Assembly (NCBI GenBank): GCA_029821875.1
Contig: JALGXW010000009.1
Location: 41,423-105,422 of the forward strand
Source of the DNA: Candidatus Hebobacterum abditum
GTDB lineage: Bacteria > Armatimonadota > Hebobacteria > Hebobacterales > Hebobacteraceae
DNA length: 64,000 nt
Direction of reading: 5' to 3'
The translations under genes were made by a program, and so were the position numbers. How positions within the stretch are numbered: position 1 is the stretch's first letter; every line of letters begins with the position of its first letter. Shown in pieces: positions 44,518-53,891 of this stretch. The notes beneath the pieces are model-generated. The model was not told where the DNA came from. It made no database searches and was given only the letters and a program-made list of their open reading frames with translations.

Positions 44518-46686
44518 GTGCGAGTCCAGGAGCGAGTGCGCGAGTTGCTGAAGCGGATGACGCTTGCCGAGAAGGTCGGACAAATGTGCCAGGTGACGGG
44601 TGGGACCGAGGAGCACAAGAACCTCGTGCGCCAGGGCCGGATGGGATCGATCCTGAACGTGTCCGAGTCCGAGGCGCCGGATCGAGCACGTGTGTCGAAC
44701 GATTTCCAGGCGGCCGCCGTCAAGGAATCCCGGCTTGGCGTTCCCCTCATCATCGGGCGTGATGTGATCCACGGCTTCCGGACGGTGATGCCTATCCCTC
44801 TGGGCCAAGCCGCCAGCTTCGACATGCCGCTGGTGGAGGAGGCGGCAGCGGTTGCGGCGCGCGAGGCCTCGGCCTGTGGCATCAACTGGACCTTCGCGCC
44901 GATGGTAGACGTGGCTCGTGACCCGCGTTGGGGCCGCATCGCAGAAGGCGGGGGAGAGGACCCTCTGCTGACGTCCCGCCTTGGCGCCGCCATGGTGCGG
45001 GGATTCCAGGGGCCGGACCCGGCACACCCCGAGCGGATTGCGGCCTGTGCCAAGCACTATGTTGGCTACGGCGCGGCCGAGGGAGGGCGCGACTACAACA
45101 CGACCTGGATCCCAGAGGGTCTCTTGCGAGACGTGTATCTTCCATCGTTCAAGGCCTGCGTGGACGTCGGCGCGCTCACCCTCATGAGTGCCTTCAACGA
45201 TCTCAACGGGATCCCCGCTACGGGCAGTTCGTGGGCAGTCCGGCAGGTCCTCAAGGAAGAGTGGGGCTTCGGAGGATTCGTCGTCAGCGACTGGGCATCC
45301 GTCGAGGAGATGATCCCTCACGGCCTCTGCTCGGACAAGCCCGAGGCAGCTCGCGCCGCGGTCGGGGCCGGCGTGGACATGGAGATGGTCAGCACCTGCT
45401 TCGCCGAGCATCTCGCGCAGCTCGTGGAGGTCGGCCAAGTCCCGATGGAGCTCATCGACGATGCCGTCGCCCGTATCCTCGGTGTCAAGTTCCAGCTCGG
45501 TCTCTTCGACTCTCCCTACACAGAGGAGGCGCGCGCCAACACTCTCTTGACCGGCGCCCATCTCGATGTGGCGAAGCGCCTCGCCACCGAGAGCTGTGTC
45601 CTGTTGAAGAACGATGGGGGACTCCCGCTGCCCGACGATATGCGGTCGCTCGCCGTCATCGGACCGCTGGCCGACGCGCCGGTCGACCAGCTTGGGTGTT
45701 GGACGATGGACGGTCGCGGGGAAGACACCGTGACCCCGCTGCACGCGCTGCAAGAGGCGCTTCGAGGGCGGTGCGATGTGCGTCACGCGCCGGGGCTCCC
45801 GGACTGCCGGAGCACTGACGCCGCTGGGTTCGCCGAGGCCCGGCGCGTCGCGGGCGACTGTGATGGCGCCGTTCTGTTCCTCGGGGAGGATGCCGGCCTT
45901 TCCGGTGAGGCGCACTGCCGCGCCTTCCTCGACCTGCCCGGCGCGCAAGGAGAGTTGGTGGCGGCCCTCGCAGATGTCGGCCGGCCCATCATAGCGGTCG
46001 TCATGGCCGGGAGGCCGCTGACGCTCACTAGCATCGTCGAGCACGTCAACGCGCTGCTGGTGGCCTGGCATCCGGGGACCATGGGCGGCCCGGCACTGGC
46101 CGAGCTTCTGCTCGGCGTCAGTTCGCCCTCCGGCAAGCTCCCAGTGAGCTTCCCGCGCACGATCGGCCAGGTCCCCGTCTACTATGCTCACAAGAACACG
46201 GGCAGGCCCGCCCCTCCCGGCAAAGAGGGTGCGCCGGTCGGCACACCTCTGGATCCCGAGAGCTTCTTCTCCACCTACCTCGACATGCACCACTCGCCTC
46301 TCTTCCCCTTCGGCTACGGGCTGAGCTACGGAACCGCGACATACTCGAATCTGAAGCTCTCCGCGCCCGCGCTGTCCATTGGCGAAGCCCTGGAGGTTGT
46401 GGTCGCCGTCACGAACGACAGCGGGGTGGCGATGGAGGAGGTCGTTCAGCTCTACGTGCGGGATCCGGTTGCCTCACTGACGAGGCCGGTCAAGGAGCTC
46501 AAAGACTTCATGCGAGTTCGGCTCGCGGCGGGTGAGAGCAGGGAGGTCTCCTTCTCCCTTGGCACAGAGCAGCTCGCGTTTCACGCCGGCGACGGCGAAC
46601 GGATTGTGGAGCCCGGGGTCTTCCACGTCATGGTGGGTGGCAGCTCCCAGGAGGTTCTGAAGGCTGAGTTCAGTGTTAAGGGCTAG
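44518..46686 (+). CDS. GH3 family beta-glucosidase/xylosidase
   Basis: Retaining exo-glycosidase that removes terminal beta-glucosyl or xylosyl residues. 722 residues from the GTG at 44518 (GGAGG five bases upstream). N-terminal TIM barrel (about 1-340; LLKRMTLAEKVGQM, KHYVGYGAAEGGRDYN) with the catalytic nucleophile Asp in GFVVSDWASVEEM; C-terminal alpha/beta sandwich (about 360-570; ESCVLLKNDGGLPLP, FLGEDAGLSGEAHCR), and a fibronectin III-like end (about 630-722; VVQLYVRDPVASLTRP). There is no signal peptide, so it is probably intracellular. The track start at 44482 is a TTG without a Shine-Dalgarno. Confidence 0.95.
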   Translation: MRVQERVRELLKRMTLAEKVGQMCQVTGGTEEHKNLVRQGRMGSILNVSESEAPDRARVSNDFQAAAVKESRLGVPLIIGRDVIHGFRTVMPIPLGQAASFDMPLVEEAAAVAAREASACGINWTFAPMVDVARDPRWGRIAEGGGEDPLLTSRLGAAMVRGFQGPDPAHPERIAACAKHYVGYGAAEGGRDYNTTWIPEGLLRDVYLPSFKACVDVGALTLMSAFNDLNGIPATGSSWAVRQVLKEEWGFGGFVVSDWASVEEMIPHGLCSDKPEAARAAVGAGVDMEMVSTCFAEHLAQLVEVGQVPMELIDDAVARILGVKFQLGLFDSPYTEEARANTLLTGAHLDVAKRLATESCVLLKNDGGLPLPDDMRSLAVIGPLADAPVDQLGCWTMDGRGEDTVTPLHALQEALRGRCDVRHAPGLPDCRSTDAAGFAEARRVAGDCDGAVLFLGEDAGLSGEAHCRAFLDLPGAQGELVAALADVGRPIIAVVMAGRPLTLTSIVEHVNALLVAWHPGTMGGPALAELLLGVSSPSGKLPVSFPRTIGQVPVYYAHKNTGRPAPPGKEGAPVGTPLDPESFFSTYLDMHHSPLFPFGYGLSYGTATYSNLKLSAPALSIGEALEVVVAVTNDSGVAMEEVVQLYVRDPVASLTRPVKELKDFMRVRLAAGESREVSFSLGTEQLAFHAGDGERIVEPGVFHVMVGGSSQEVLKAEFSVKG

Positions 46687-46714
46687 CTCGTTCAGCCCGT
46701 AGCGCTGTCTTGTA

Positions 46715-46744
46715 TTGTCGGCTTCTGTCGCGAACTGCTATGCT
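46715..46744 (+). promoter_or_regulatory. Candidate sigma70-type promoter for the glycyl radical enzyme operon
   Basis: TTGTCG, 18 bases, TATGCT, in the 144-base spacer after the GH3 gene. The predicted start would be about 80 bases upstream of the GTG at 46831. Confidence 0.5.
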
Positions 46745-46830
46745 GTACCTGTGCGTTGTCTGTGTGAACGAGTCTGTCCGATGAAGCGGCCGAGGCTTTA
46801 CTGCTATCCACTGGGAACGGCCTACGTAAC

Positions 46831-49056
46831 GTGAGGGCATACGATCATCCGGGAACGTCTCTGCTGACCGATAACCTGCCTGGCCTCTCGCCCCGCGTTG
46901 AGCAGTTGCGCTCGGGCGCGCTGGACTCAGAGGGCGAGTTCCATCAGTGGTACTCCCTCTGGGCCGAGTCTCTGGCGGCGACAGAAGGAGAGCCACTCAC
47001 TATCAGGCGCGGCAAGGCGTTCGCACATCTGCTGGAGCAGATGGATCTGGTCCTCCCTTCGGGGGCCCTCATCGTCGGCCGCCATCCAAAGACCGTGCTG
47101 GACGAAGCGGAAGCCGATCGGACCCGCTCGGCATGGCACGACCTGGCGAACCCGCCCGACGCGTCGGAGCTGCACTACCAGGAGGAAGGGCTCTTCCGAG
47201 CATCGGTTATCCTGCTCCACATCGCGCCGAACACACGCGAGATCCTCGAGCACGGCCTTGGGGGGCTCTGTCGGAAGATTCGCTCGAGTCTGGAGACGGC
47301 AGAGGACGGCGGCGACTTCCTGCGAGGGGCACTCATCTGTGCGGAGGCCGCACAGCGCTTCATCGGCCGCTACGCGGAGCTGGCGGAACGGGAGGCGGCT
47401 GAGGAATCCCACCCTCAGAGAGAAGCAGAGCTGCGCGAGATCGCCGAGAACTGCAGGCGCATCGCGAGCGATCCGCCCGACAGCTTCTGGGCCGGGCTTC
47501 AGCTCGTCTGGTTCATCTACCTGCTCGTGAACCTGGAGGCGGGGGCCTCGATCGGCCAGAGCGGGCCGGGCTGTCTGGACCGCTGGCTCATCGACCACTA
47601 CCACCGGGATGTGGAAGAGGGCCGACTGACTCCGGCCCGCGCGCTCGAACTCCTCGAGTGCTTGTTCGTCGAGATGAACGCGTCGCTGCCTCGAGATGGG
47701 ATCCTCCCCCTCGCCATTGGCGGCCTCGGAGCGGACGGAGAAGGAGCCGAGAACGAGCTGACGTCGCTCTGCCTCCGTGCCGTTGCCGAGCTGCGCTTGC
47801 TGCATCCGTCACTCGCGCTGCGGGTCCATCGGAGGATGCCGCCGGAGCTTCTGCGTGCGGCGTTGCTCTCCATCGGCTCCGGGAACAGCTATCCGGCGCT
47901 CTTCAACGACGAAGTCTGCGTGCCGAGCCTGCGTCGGTCTGGCGTCTCCGAGGAGGATTCCCTCGAGTGGGTGCACAGCATCTGTACCGAGCTCACCGCC
48001 GTCGGCAAGACGTATGCCTGGATTGCTGCCCCCTACCTGAACTTGGCGAAGTGCTTGGAGCTGGCGCTCAACCACGGTCGCTGCATGTTGACCGATCGAC
48101 AACTCGGTCCGGACCTGGGCGACCTCACCACCTATTCCGACTTCGAAGAGCTCTACGCCGCCTATCTGGATCAGGTCTCGCACGTGATGGGGGAGGGAGT
48201 GGCGGCGGCCGGCCGCAACAAGCAGCAGGCGAAGGAGCGCACTCCCTACCCGTTCCTGGCCTGTCTGACTGCGGACTGCATCGAGAGGGGAAGGGACTAC
48301 ACCGACGGCGGCGCCCGATACCAGCCCGACTACGTCCAAGGGATCGGCTTGTCAACGGTGGCCGACAGTCTCGCCGCCATGCGCCGGTTCATGTTCGACG
48401 GAGGTGAGATCCCGCCCGAGAAGCTGCTTGCGGCGATGAAGTCAGACTTCGTCGGGTCTGAGGCGCTCCGGCAGAGACTCCTCAACCGAGCGCCCAAGTT
48501 CGGGAACGACGACGACTATGCGGATGAGATCTACGTGAGGCTGGTCGAAGACCTCTACCGAGAAGTCAATGGGCGGACCGACGGTGTGGGAGGCGTCTGC
48601 TTCCCTGGGTTCATGACCTGGGAGAGCCACAACCTCCTGGGCAAGGGGACCGGCGCCTCCGCCGATGGCCGACGGGCGCGGGCCGCGCTGAGTGACTCGG
48701 TCGGGGCGGTGCAGGGAATGGACCGCCTGGGCCTCACCGCTCTCTTGAGGTCGGTGACCAAGGCCGACTTCGTGCCCAGCGTGGGTGGTGTAACGTTCAA
48801 CGTCAAGGCCGCGCCCGATCTCTTCCAGAACGAGGGCATGCTCGGCCGCCTCGAAGCCGCTCTGCGCGCCTACTTCGACGCTGGCGGGTTCCAGGTGCAG
48901 GTCAACGTCCTGAGTCGCGACGTGTTGGCGGCAGCTCGCGATCAGCCGGAGCTGCACCGCAATCTCATCGTGCGGGTCGGTGGCTTCAGCGCCTACTTCG
49001 TCGAGCTCGACCGGGGCATCCAACAGGAAATCATCGCGCGCACGATGCACCAGTAG
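46831..49056 (+). CDS. Glycyl radical enzyme (pyruvate formate-lyase superfamily, probable dehydratase/eliminase branch)
   Basis: 741 residues from a GTG at 46831. The glycyl radical loop near the C-terminus, LIVRVGGFSAYFVEL (Gly718), and the active-site thiyl Cys385 in HSICTELTAVGKT are both present. Cys-x-Glu with Glu two residues after the Cys is the hallmark of the dehydratases and C-S/C-N lyases (glycerol, propanediol, choline), whereas true PFL has Cys-Cys. No key residue for those substrates can be confirmed. It is 9 bases upstream of its activase. It is oxygen-sensitive, so the host meets anoxic conditions. The substrate is unknown; the setting suggests a sugar-derived diol or related compound. 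Confidence 0.92.
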   Translation: MRAYDHPGTSLLTDNLPGLSPRVEQLRSGALDSEGEFHQWYSLWAESLAATEGEPLTIRRGKAFAHLLEQMDLVLPSGALIVGRHPKTVLDEAEADRTRSAWHDLANPPDASELHYQEEGLFRASVILLHIAPNTREILEHGLGGLCRKIRSSLETAEDGGDFLRGALICAEAAQRFIGRYAELAEREAAEESHPQREAELREIAENCRRIASDPPDSFWAGLQLVWFIYLLVNLEAGASIGQSGPGCLDRWLIDHYHRDVEEGRLTPARALELLECLFVEMNASLPRDGILPLAIGGLGADGEGAENELTSLCLRAVAELRLLHPSLALRVHRRMPPELLRAALLSIGSGNSYPALFNDEVCVPSLRRSGVSEEDSLEWVHSICTELTAVGKTYAWIAAPYLNLAKCLELALNHGRCMLTDRQLGPDLGDLTTYSDFEELYAAYLDQVSHVMGEGVAAAGRNKQQAKERTPYPFLACLTADCIERGRDYTDGGARYQPDYVQGIGLSTVADSLAAMRRFMFDGGEIPPEKLLAAMKSDFVGSEALRQRLLNRAPKFGNDDDYADEIYVRLVEDLYREVNGRTDGVGGVCFPGFMTWESHNLLGKGTGASADGRRARAALSDSVGAVQGMDRLGLTALLRSVTKADFVPSVGGVTFNVKAAPDLFQNEGMLGRLEAALRAYFDAGGFQVQVNVLSRDVLAAARDQPELHRNLIVRVGGFSAYFVELDRGIQQEIIARTMHQ

Positions 49057-49065
49057 ACGTCGCCC

Positions 49066-49968
49066 ATGCGCATCTGGATCACCGACATTCAGCGTTTCTC
49101 CCTCCACGACGGGCCGGGCATTCGGACCACCGTCTTCTTTCAGGGCTGTCCATTGCGCTGCCTGTGGTGCCATAACCCCGAGTGCCTCGCCGCCGGCCCC
49201 AAGCTCCGCTACACGGAGTCGCGCTGCATGGGCTGCGGCTCCTGCGTCACGTTGTGTGAGCACTCCTGTCATCCGATGACAGAGAGCGGACACGTGCTGG
49301 ATCGCTCCCGCTGCCAGGCCTGTGGGCGATGCGCGGCCGAGTGCCCGACGGGCGCGCTTGGGCTCATCGGGGAGCAGCGTACACCAGAGGAGATCATCGA
49401 GATCGTCGCCCGCGATCGCCCCTTCTACGATGCCTCCGGGGGCGGCGTGACCCTCTCCGGCGGTGAGCCCCTCGCGCAGGTGCGGGGCGCCCGCGCGCTG
49501 CTGCGGCTCGCCCAAGCCCGCGGCATCCACACGGCCGTGGAGACATGTGGGTACGCGGAGTGGCGCCGCATCGCGCCGCTTCTCGACCTGGTCGACCTCT
49601 GGCTCTACGACGTGAAGCACCTGGACCCAGGCGTGCACCAGGAGTTCACGGGCGTGCCAAATCGGCGCATCATCGCAAACCTGGAGCGGCTGTTGGCCGC
49701 AGGCGCGGCGGTGATCCTGCGCATTCCCCTCATCCCCGGGCACAACGACGGGGACGACTTCTTCACTCTCCTCTCACAGTGGCTGGCCAAGCATGACTCG
49801 ATCGGTGAGGTCCACCTCATGCCGTACAACCGACTGGCCAGGTCGAAGTACGCAGGTCTGGGCCTGCCGTACCCCCTTGGCGACGCCGAGTCGCTTCCCT
49901 CGACATTGCTGGCGGCGCGGAGAGCCGCGCTGGAACGCACCGGGCGCATAGTCCGAGTGGGTGGCTAG
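49066..49968 (+). CDS. Glycyl-radical enzyme activating protein (radical SAM)
   Basis: 300 residues. The radical SAM cluster motif is FFQGCPLRCLWCHNPE (CxxxCxxC). A ferredoxin-like insert with two further [4Fe-4S] sites, CMGCGSCVTLCEHSC and CQACGRCAAECPTGA, places it with the GRE activases of the dehydratase type rather than the short PflA. SAM-binding features include GGVTLSGGEPL and the C-terminal HLMPYNRLARSKY. It installs the glycyl radical on the enzyme encoded 9 bases upstream, in one operon. Confidence 0.95.
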   Translation: MRIWITDIQRFSLHDGPGIRTTVFFQGCPLRCLWCHNPECLAAGPKLRYTESRCMGCGSCVTLCEHSCHPMTESGHVLDRSRCQACGRCAAECPTGALGLIGEQRTPEEIIEIVARDRPFYDASGGGVTLSGGEPLAQVRGARALLRLAQARGIHTAVETCGYAEWRRIAPLLDLVDLWLYDVKHLDPGVHQEFTGVPNRRIIANLERLLAAGAAVILRIPLIPGHNDGDDFFTLLSQWLAKHDSIGEVHLMPYNRLARSKYAGLGLPYPLGDAESLPSTLLAARRAALERTGRIVRVGG

Positions 49969-50184
49969 TGGCAGCGGCGCTCCGCCGAGGGCCCTGGAAG
50001 CCAGGCCTCGCTCTCGGCAGCGGCATACGCAGAGGGACCGCCCCGATGAGGGCGGCCCGACTGAGGCCGAGAGTGTCGTCAGGCGTTCTCGAGAGAGATG
50101 ATTGGCGATCGATCCAGAATAGCCCACTAAGCTCGCACGAACCGGCGGCCTGCTGCAGGCCGCGGTGCAAGGAGATGGCGACGC

Positions 50185-51627
50185 ATGAAAGTGATCCTGA
50201 TCGTGGCCGACACGCTGAGGCGAGACCACCTTGGGGCCTATGGAAACACGTGGATCCACACCCCGAACCTGGACGCGCTCGCGGCGGAGGCGGCGGTCTT
50301 CGAGCAGCACTACATCGGGTCGTTCCCAACCGTTCCCAACCGACGCGACATGCTGCTGGGCCTCGGCGACAAGGAACATCCGTTCAACCGGTGGCGCGGC
50401 ATCGATGACGACGAGATGACGCTCGCAGAGCGGCTGCATGAGGAGAAGGACATCCCGTCTATGATGGTCACGGATGTCGCCAACACGGTGAGCGACGGCC
50501 GGAACATGTATAAGGGCTTCTCCGCCTGGGCCTGGAACCGGGGGCAGGAAGGCGATCCGTGGTGGCTGGATGATGGCGTCCCGCTTGAGTTTCCGGTCGA
50601 GCCAGAGATGATCCGGTACTCCGCGGAGAGGTGGCACCAAGTTCTCGTCAACCGAGCACATCGCGAGGTCGAGACCGACTGGTTCGCGCCACGGACCTAT
50701 TCGATCGCTATCGACTGGCTGGAGAGGAACTACACGCGGGAGGACTTCTTCCTCTACATCGACACGTTCGACCCCCACGAGCCGTGGGACCCACCCCGCT
50801 GGTACGAGCAGCTCTATGATCCCGACTTCGAGGGCCGGAGATTCGACGCCCCCACCTACGGCGCTCTGAAGCAGCTCGGCATCGCCAAGCGAGAGCTGCA
50901 CAACATCCGCGCCAGATATGCCGGGGAAGTGACGATGGTGGACGCGTGCGTCGGCCGGCTGCTGGCGACGCTGGAGCGATTGGGTATCTACGAGGAAACG
51001 CTGATCATCTTCACCACCGATCACGGCGCCTACTTCGGCTATCCCGGGGACAATGGGATGATCTGCAAGGCGAACGTGATCGGCGCCGATGGGAAGGTGA
51101 TGGCCGCCGGCCGGCCTATGAAGCAGCCGGCACAGTACCTGCCGCACTGGACCGGCGTGTGTCGGATCCCGCTGATCGTGCGGCTGCCCGGTCAGCGCGA
51201 GGGGAGGCGTGTGCGCGCCATCACCCAGCCATGGGACATCATGCCTACGGTGCTGGGGGCCTTCGGCATCGCGAAACCGCGGGAGCTGTGGGGGGCCTCT
51301 CTACTGCCATTGGCGAAGGGGAGGACTGCCAGAAGGCGCCGGGCGGCGGTGCTGGGCAATCCCCATCACGCACAGGTGATGACACAGCGGTGGCTCTACG
51401 CAGTGTGGCGGGGGCAGCGTCGGCCCGTGCTCTATGATCTCAGGGATGACCCCGAGCAGAGCAGCAATGTCCTTCCAAAGCACCCTCAGGTGGTGGCGCG
51501 GATGCAGCGCTGTGTCGCAGCATACCTCGACCAACAGGGGCTGGCCGACCTGCTGCCCGAGTATGGGTTTGAGGGATCGGCGAACGATGGCGCGCGAATC
51601 GACGCCGGCGTCTTGTGGTACACGTAG
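50185..51627 (+). CDS. Sulfatase-fold (alkaline phosphatase superfamily) hydrolase with Thr at the formylglycine position
   Basis: 480 residues. The N-terminus VILIVADTLRRDHLGAYGN gives the first metal Asp; FTTDHGAYFG gives the later Asp-His pair. The modification motif C/S-x-P-x-R is replaced by T49-V-P-N-R (SFPTVPNRRD). Formylglycine-generating enzymes need Cys or Ser here, so this is unlikely to be a classical sulfatase; Thr is the nucleophile in related phosphodiesterases and phosphonate hydrolases. No signal peptide. AAGGAG lies ten bases before the ATG. It follows the GRE pair after a 216-base spacer with one weak hairpin (CCGCCC...GGGCGG near 50040). Confidence 0.85.
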   Translation: MKVILIVADTLRRDHLGAYGNTWIHTPNLDALAAEAAVFEQHYIGSFPTVPNRRDMLLGLGDKEHPFNRWRGIDDDEMTLAERLHEEKDIPSMMVTDVANTVSDGRNMYKGFSAWAWNRGQEGDPWWLDDGVPLEFPVEPEMIRYSAERWHQVLVNRAHREVETDWFAPRTYSIAIDWLERNYTREDFFLYIDTFDPHEPWDPPRWYEQLYDPDFEGRRFDAPTYGALKQLGIAKRELHNIRARYAGEVTMVDACVGRLLATLERLGIYEETLIIFTTDHGAYFGYPGDNGMICKANVIGADGKVMAAGRPMKQPAQYLPHWTGVCRIPLIVRLPGQREGRRVRAITQPWDIMPTVLGAFGIAKPRELWGASLLPLAKGRTARRRRAAVLGNPHHAQVMTQRWLYAVWRGQRRPVLYDLRDDPEQSSNVLPKHPQVVARMQRCVAAYLDQQGLADLLPEYGFEGSANDGARIDAGVLWYT

Positions 51628-51763
51628 GGCCGGCTCTGCCGTCCTGCCTGGGTGGGATGCCGACCTCGCGCGGGCCAGACCAGGCGCCGAAGTGGCACCG
51701 AACGGGGCTCTGTCGATAGGCGCCGTGCCGTCCGCTCAATGCCCGTCCGAGCACGAGGCGCAG

Positions 51764-52273
51764 TCAGAACGATTGCTCCCAATCCTCGGTCAGCCCGTGT
51801 CCGTCACACGATGTGACGACCCAGGCCCTCCGCCACAGCTTGAGCGCGCCTTGCTTGCGCTTCTCGAACTCGACCTCAAGCTTCATCGGCCACCTGATCA
51901 CGTCGCCGCCAGTGTCGACGACGGCAACGACATCGAAGCGGCCCGTCGCCTTCGGCGGCGCCACGTCTATGCTGGCATCATGTATCGTGATCTCGACGCT
52001 CTGGGCCTGCCGGGCGAGTCGGCCCACGATCGCCAACACATCATCACGGTCCAGTCCAGCGGAGTCCTGGTAGTCAGGGGCGACGCGGTCCATGACCTTC
52101 GCCGCGTCCTGACTGTCGAAGCCCTCCTCTACCTCATTGACGAGCGCTTCGAGTAGCTCGCGGTCTGTCGGCTGCAGGCGAGGCTGCCCCAGCCAGACGA
52201 CCACTACCGCTACGGGTGCCACCAGCAACAGCACCTTGCGGCCACGCCAGAGCGCGCCGATTGCTCGCGTCAT
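51764..52273 (-). CDS. Small membrane-anchored protein with NTF2-like domain
   Basis: 169 residues from the ATG at 52273 (AGGAGG six bases upstream); the longer track start is antisense noise. A single N-terminal membrane helix (KVLLLVAPVAVVVVWLG) is followed by an about 125-residue soluble domain (LLEALVNEVEEGFDSQD.. VMDRVAPDYQDSAGL) that has the helix-then-sheet pattern of NTF2/SnoaL-like folds, facing the periplasm. Its ATG overlaps the stop of the radical SAM gene by four bases (ATGA), so the two are translationally coupled. Function unknown; possibly a ligand-binding or chaperone-like partner of the radical SAM enzyme. Confidence 0.75.
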   Translation of the reverse strand: MTRAIGALWRGRKVLLLVAPVAVVVVWLGQPRLQPTDRELLEALVNEVEEGFDSQDAAKVMDRVAPDYQDSAGLDRDDVLAIVGRLARQAQSVEITIHDASIDVAPPKATGRFDVVAVVDTGGDVIRWPMKLEVEFEKRKQGALKLWRRAWVVTSCDGHGLTEDWEQSF

Positions 52274-53721
52274 CTCACACCTCCTATCTGCTCCGCGGGT
52301 GAGGCCGCGGCCCCTATGCGTCTGCCCGAGCCCCCGTGTCTGGGGGCGGGCTGCTCGCGCTCGCGTCCCAAGCCGGCGAGCACGGCTTCGAGCGCGGGCA
52401 GGAAGCTGCACACGCGCTTCGCTCGTATCACGAGGTCCCAGAGCGGCTCACACTTCTTCCAGCCGCCTGCATATGCGATGTGTCGGAGTCGGTCCGTCAG
52501 GCTTCCCTTGGCGGAGGCGCTTCTGAATATGGACCCCCAACTGTAGAAGTCGCGATAGGCGCGCCAGTATCCGGCCTCCAACTGCTCGGCCGACATTCCT
52601 GCGGGTCGGAACACCGCATGGCGCGTATCGTACAGATCCCAGTCCTCTGTTGTGATGCGACCTTGCGCCTCGAGGCGAGTGTGCAGGGCCGTTCCCGGAT
52701 AGGGTGTGAGGATGTGGAAGGTCGCCGTCTCGATGCCATGGCTGATCGCCCACTCGACCGTGCGGCCGAAGACCCCATCGTCATCTCCGTCCATCCCGAA
52801 GACGAAGCTCGCGTTGATCATCACACCGAGGTCGTGCAGCCTGCGCACGGCCGCCGCGTAGTCGCGGTGCATATTGTGGAACTTGTGCTGATCCTCCAGG
52901 TTGCTCGGGTCGAGTGTTTCGAAGCCGACAAACAGGCTCCGCAGTCCTGACTCGACGGCTGCCTCGAGGAGGCCCGGCGCGAGCACGGACTGCACCGTGC
53001 CGGCCGCCTGCCACAGTCGCCCCATGCCCTTCATGCCATCGAACAGATCGAGCGCGAACCTCCGAGCCCCGAACAGGTGATCGTCGAGGAAGTAGAGATG
53101 CCGCCCCGGAAGCCGTTCGATCTCGGACAGCGCCTGGTCCACCTGCTGTGTGTAGAACGACCGGCCCCCTCGGAAGAAGGGCTCGTTGTAGCAGAAGTCG
53201 CAGCGGTGCGGGCAACCCCGCGAGACTGCGATCGAGTTCGGCAGAAGGTACAGATGCCGCTTGATCAGGTCTCGGCGCACCGGTGGCTGATCGACGAGAG
53301 TGCGCACCGCAGATCGGTAGACCGCGCCCGGCCGCCCAGAGCGGAAGTCGCGCAGGAACTGGGGCCACGTGTCCTCGCCTGGTCCGAGGAAGATCGTATC
53401 GGCGTGGTGCTTGGCCTCCTCCGGCAGCGACGTGACGTGCACGCCACCGAGGGCGACATGCACTCCTCGCCTCCGGTAGTGATCGGCTATCTGGTAGGCG
53501 CGACGGGCAGAGGTGATGTAGACCTGGATGCCGACCAGGTCCGGCTCATCGTCGAGATTGAGCCGCTCCACATGCTCGTCCTGCATCGTGACCTCGTCGT
53601 CCTCGTCCAGGTAGCCGGCGAGCGTGGCCAGTCCCAGCGGCGGGAACAGCGAATACTTGATCGAGCGCCAGAAGGGACTCGTCGCTGCGGTCAGCGCCGG
53701 CAAGATCAGCTTCACCTTCAT
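52270..53721 (-). CDS. B12-binding-type radical SAM protein, copy 1
   Basis: 483 residues. N-terminal cobalamin-binding-like domain (about 1-150; YSLFPPLGLATLAGYL, ADHYRRRGVHVALGG), then the radical SAM core with VSRGCPHRCDFC (CxxxCxxC), YFLDDHLFG and HILTPYPGTALH, and a C-terminal DUF4070-like helical region (about 380-460). The B12-ligand DxHxxG motif is not evident. Members of this group act in hopanoid and lipid C-methylation or C-C bond formation, and also in several unknown pathways. It is closely similar to the gene at 57665-59149. The minus-strand leader at 53722-53891 is shared with the divergent response regulator. Confidence 0.9.
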   Translation of the reverse strand: MKVKLILPALTAATSPFWRSIKYSLFPPLGLATLAGYLDEDDEVTMQDEHVERLNLDDEPDLVGIQVYITSARRAYQIADHYRRRGVHVALGGVHVTSLPEEAKHHADTIFLGPGEDTWPQFLRDFRSGRPGAVYRSAVRTLVDQPPVRRDLIKRHLYLLPNSIAVSRGCPHRCDFCYNEPFFRGGRSFYTQQVDQALSEIERLPGRHLYFLDDHLFGARRFALDLFDGMKGMGRLWQAAGTVQSVLAPGLLEAAVESGLRSLFVGFETLDPSNLEDQHKFHNMHRDYAAAVRRLHDLGVMINASFVFGMDGDDDGVFGRTVEWAISHGIETATFHILTPYPGTALHTRLEAQGRITTEDWDLYDTRHAVFRPAGMSAEQLEAGYWRAYRDFYSWGSIFRSASAKGSLTDRLRHIAYAGGWKKCEPLWDLVIRAKRVCSFLPALEAVLAGLGREREQPAPRHGGSGRRIGAAASPAEQIGGVR

Positions 53722-53891
53722 CGTCGGTCACCTCGCTCTCAGGGACGACTGCCGAGCTGACTTTATGCTATGCTTGGGGCGCGGATTGACCGACCCACTG
53801 CGTCCACTACTTCGCGCACTTGAGTGCTCGACGCCGCGCACTCTGTTGTGGTCTTGTGGAAGTGAGGCATCTCGTCGGAGGTGAAGGAGCG

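Noticed and set aside
44341-46293. 650-residue minus-strand ORF opposite the GH3 gene
   Set aside because: It mirrors the plus-strand GH3 coding sequence; its residues have no domain pattern. Long antisense ORFs are expected in high-GC DNA with third-position bias.
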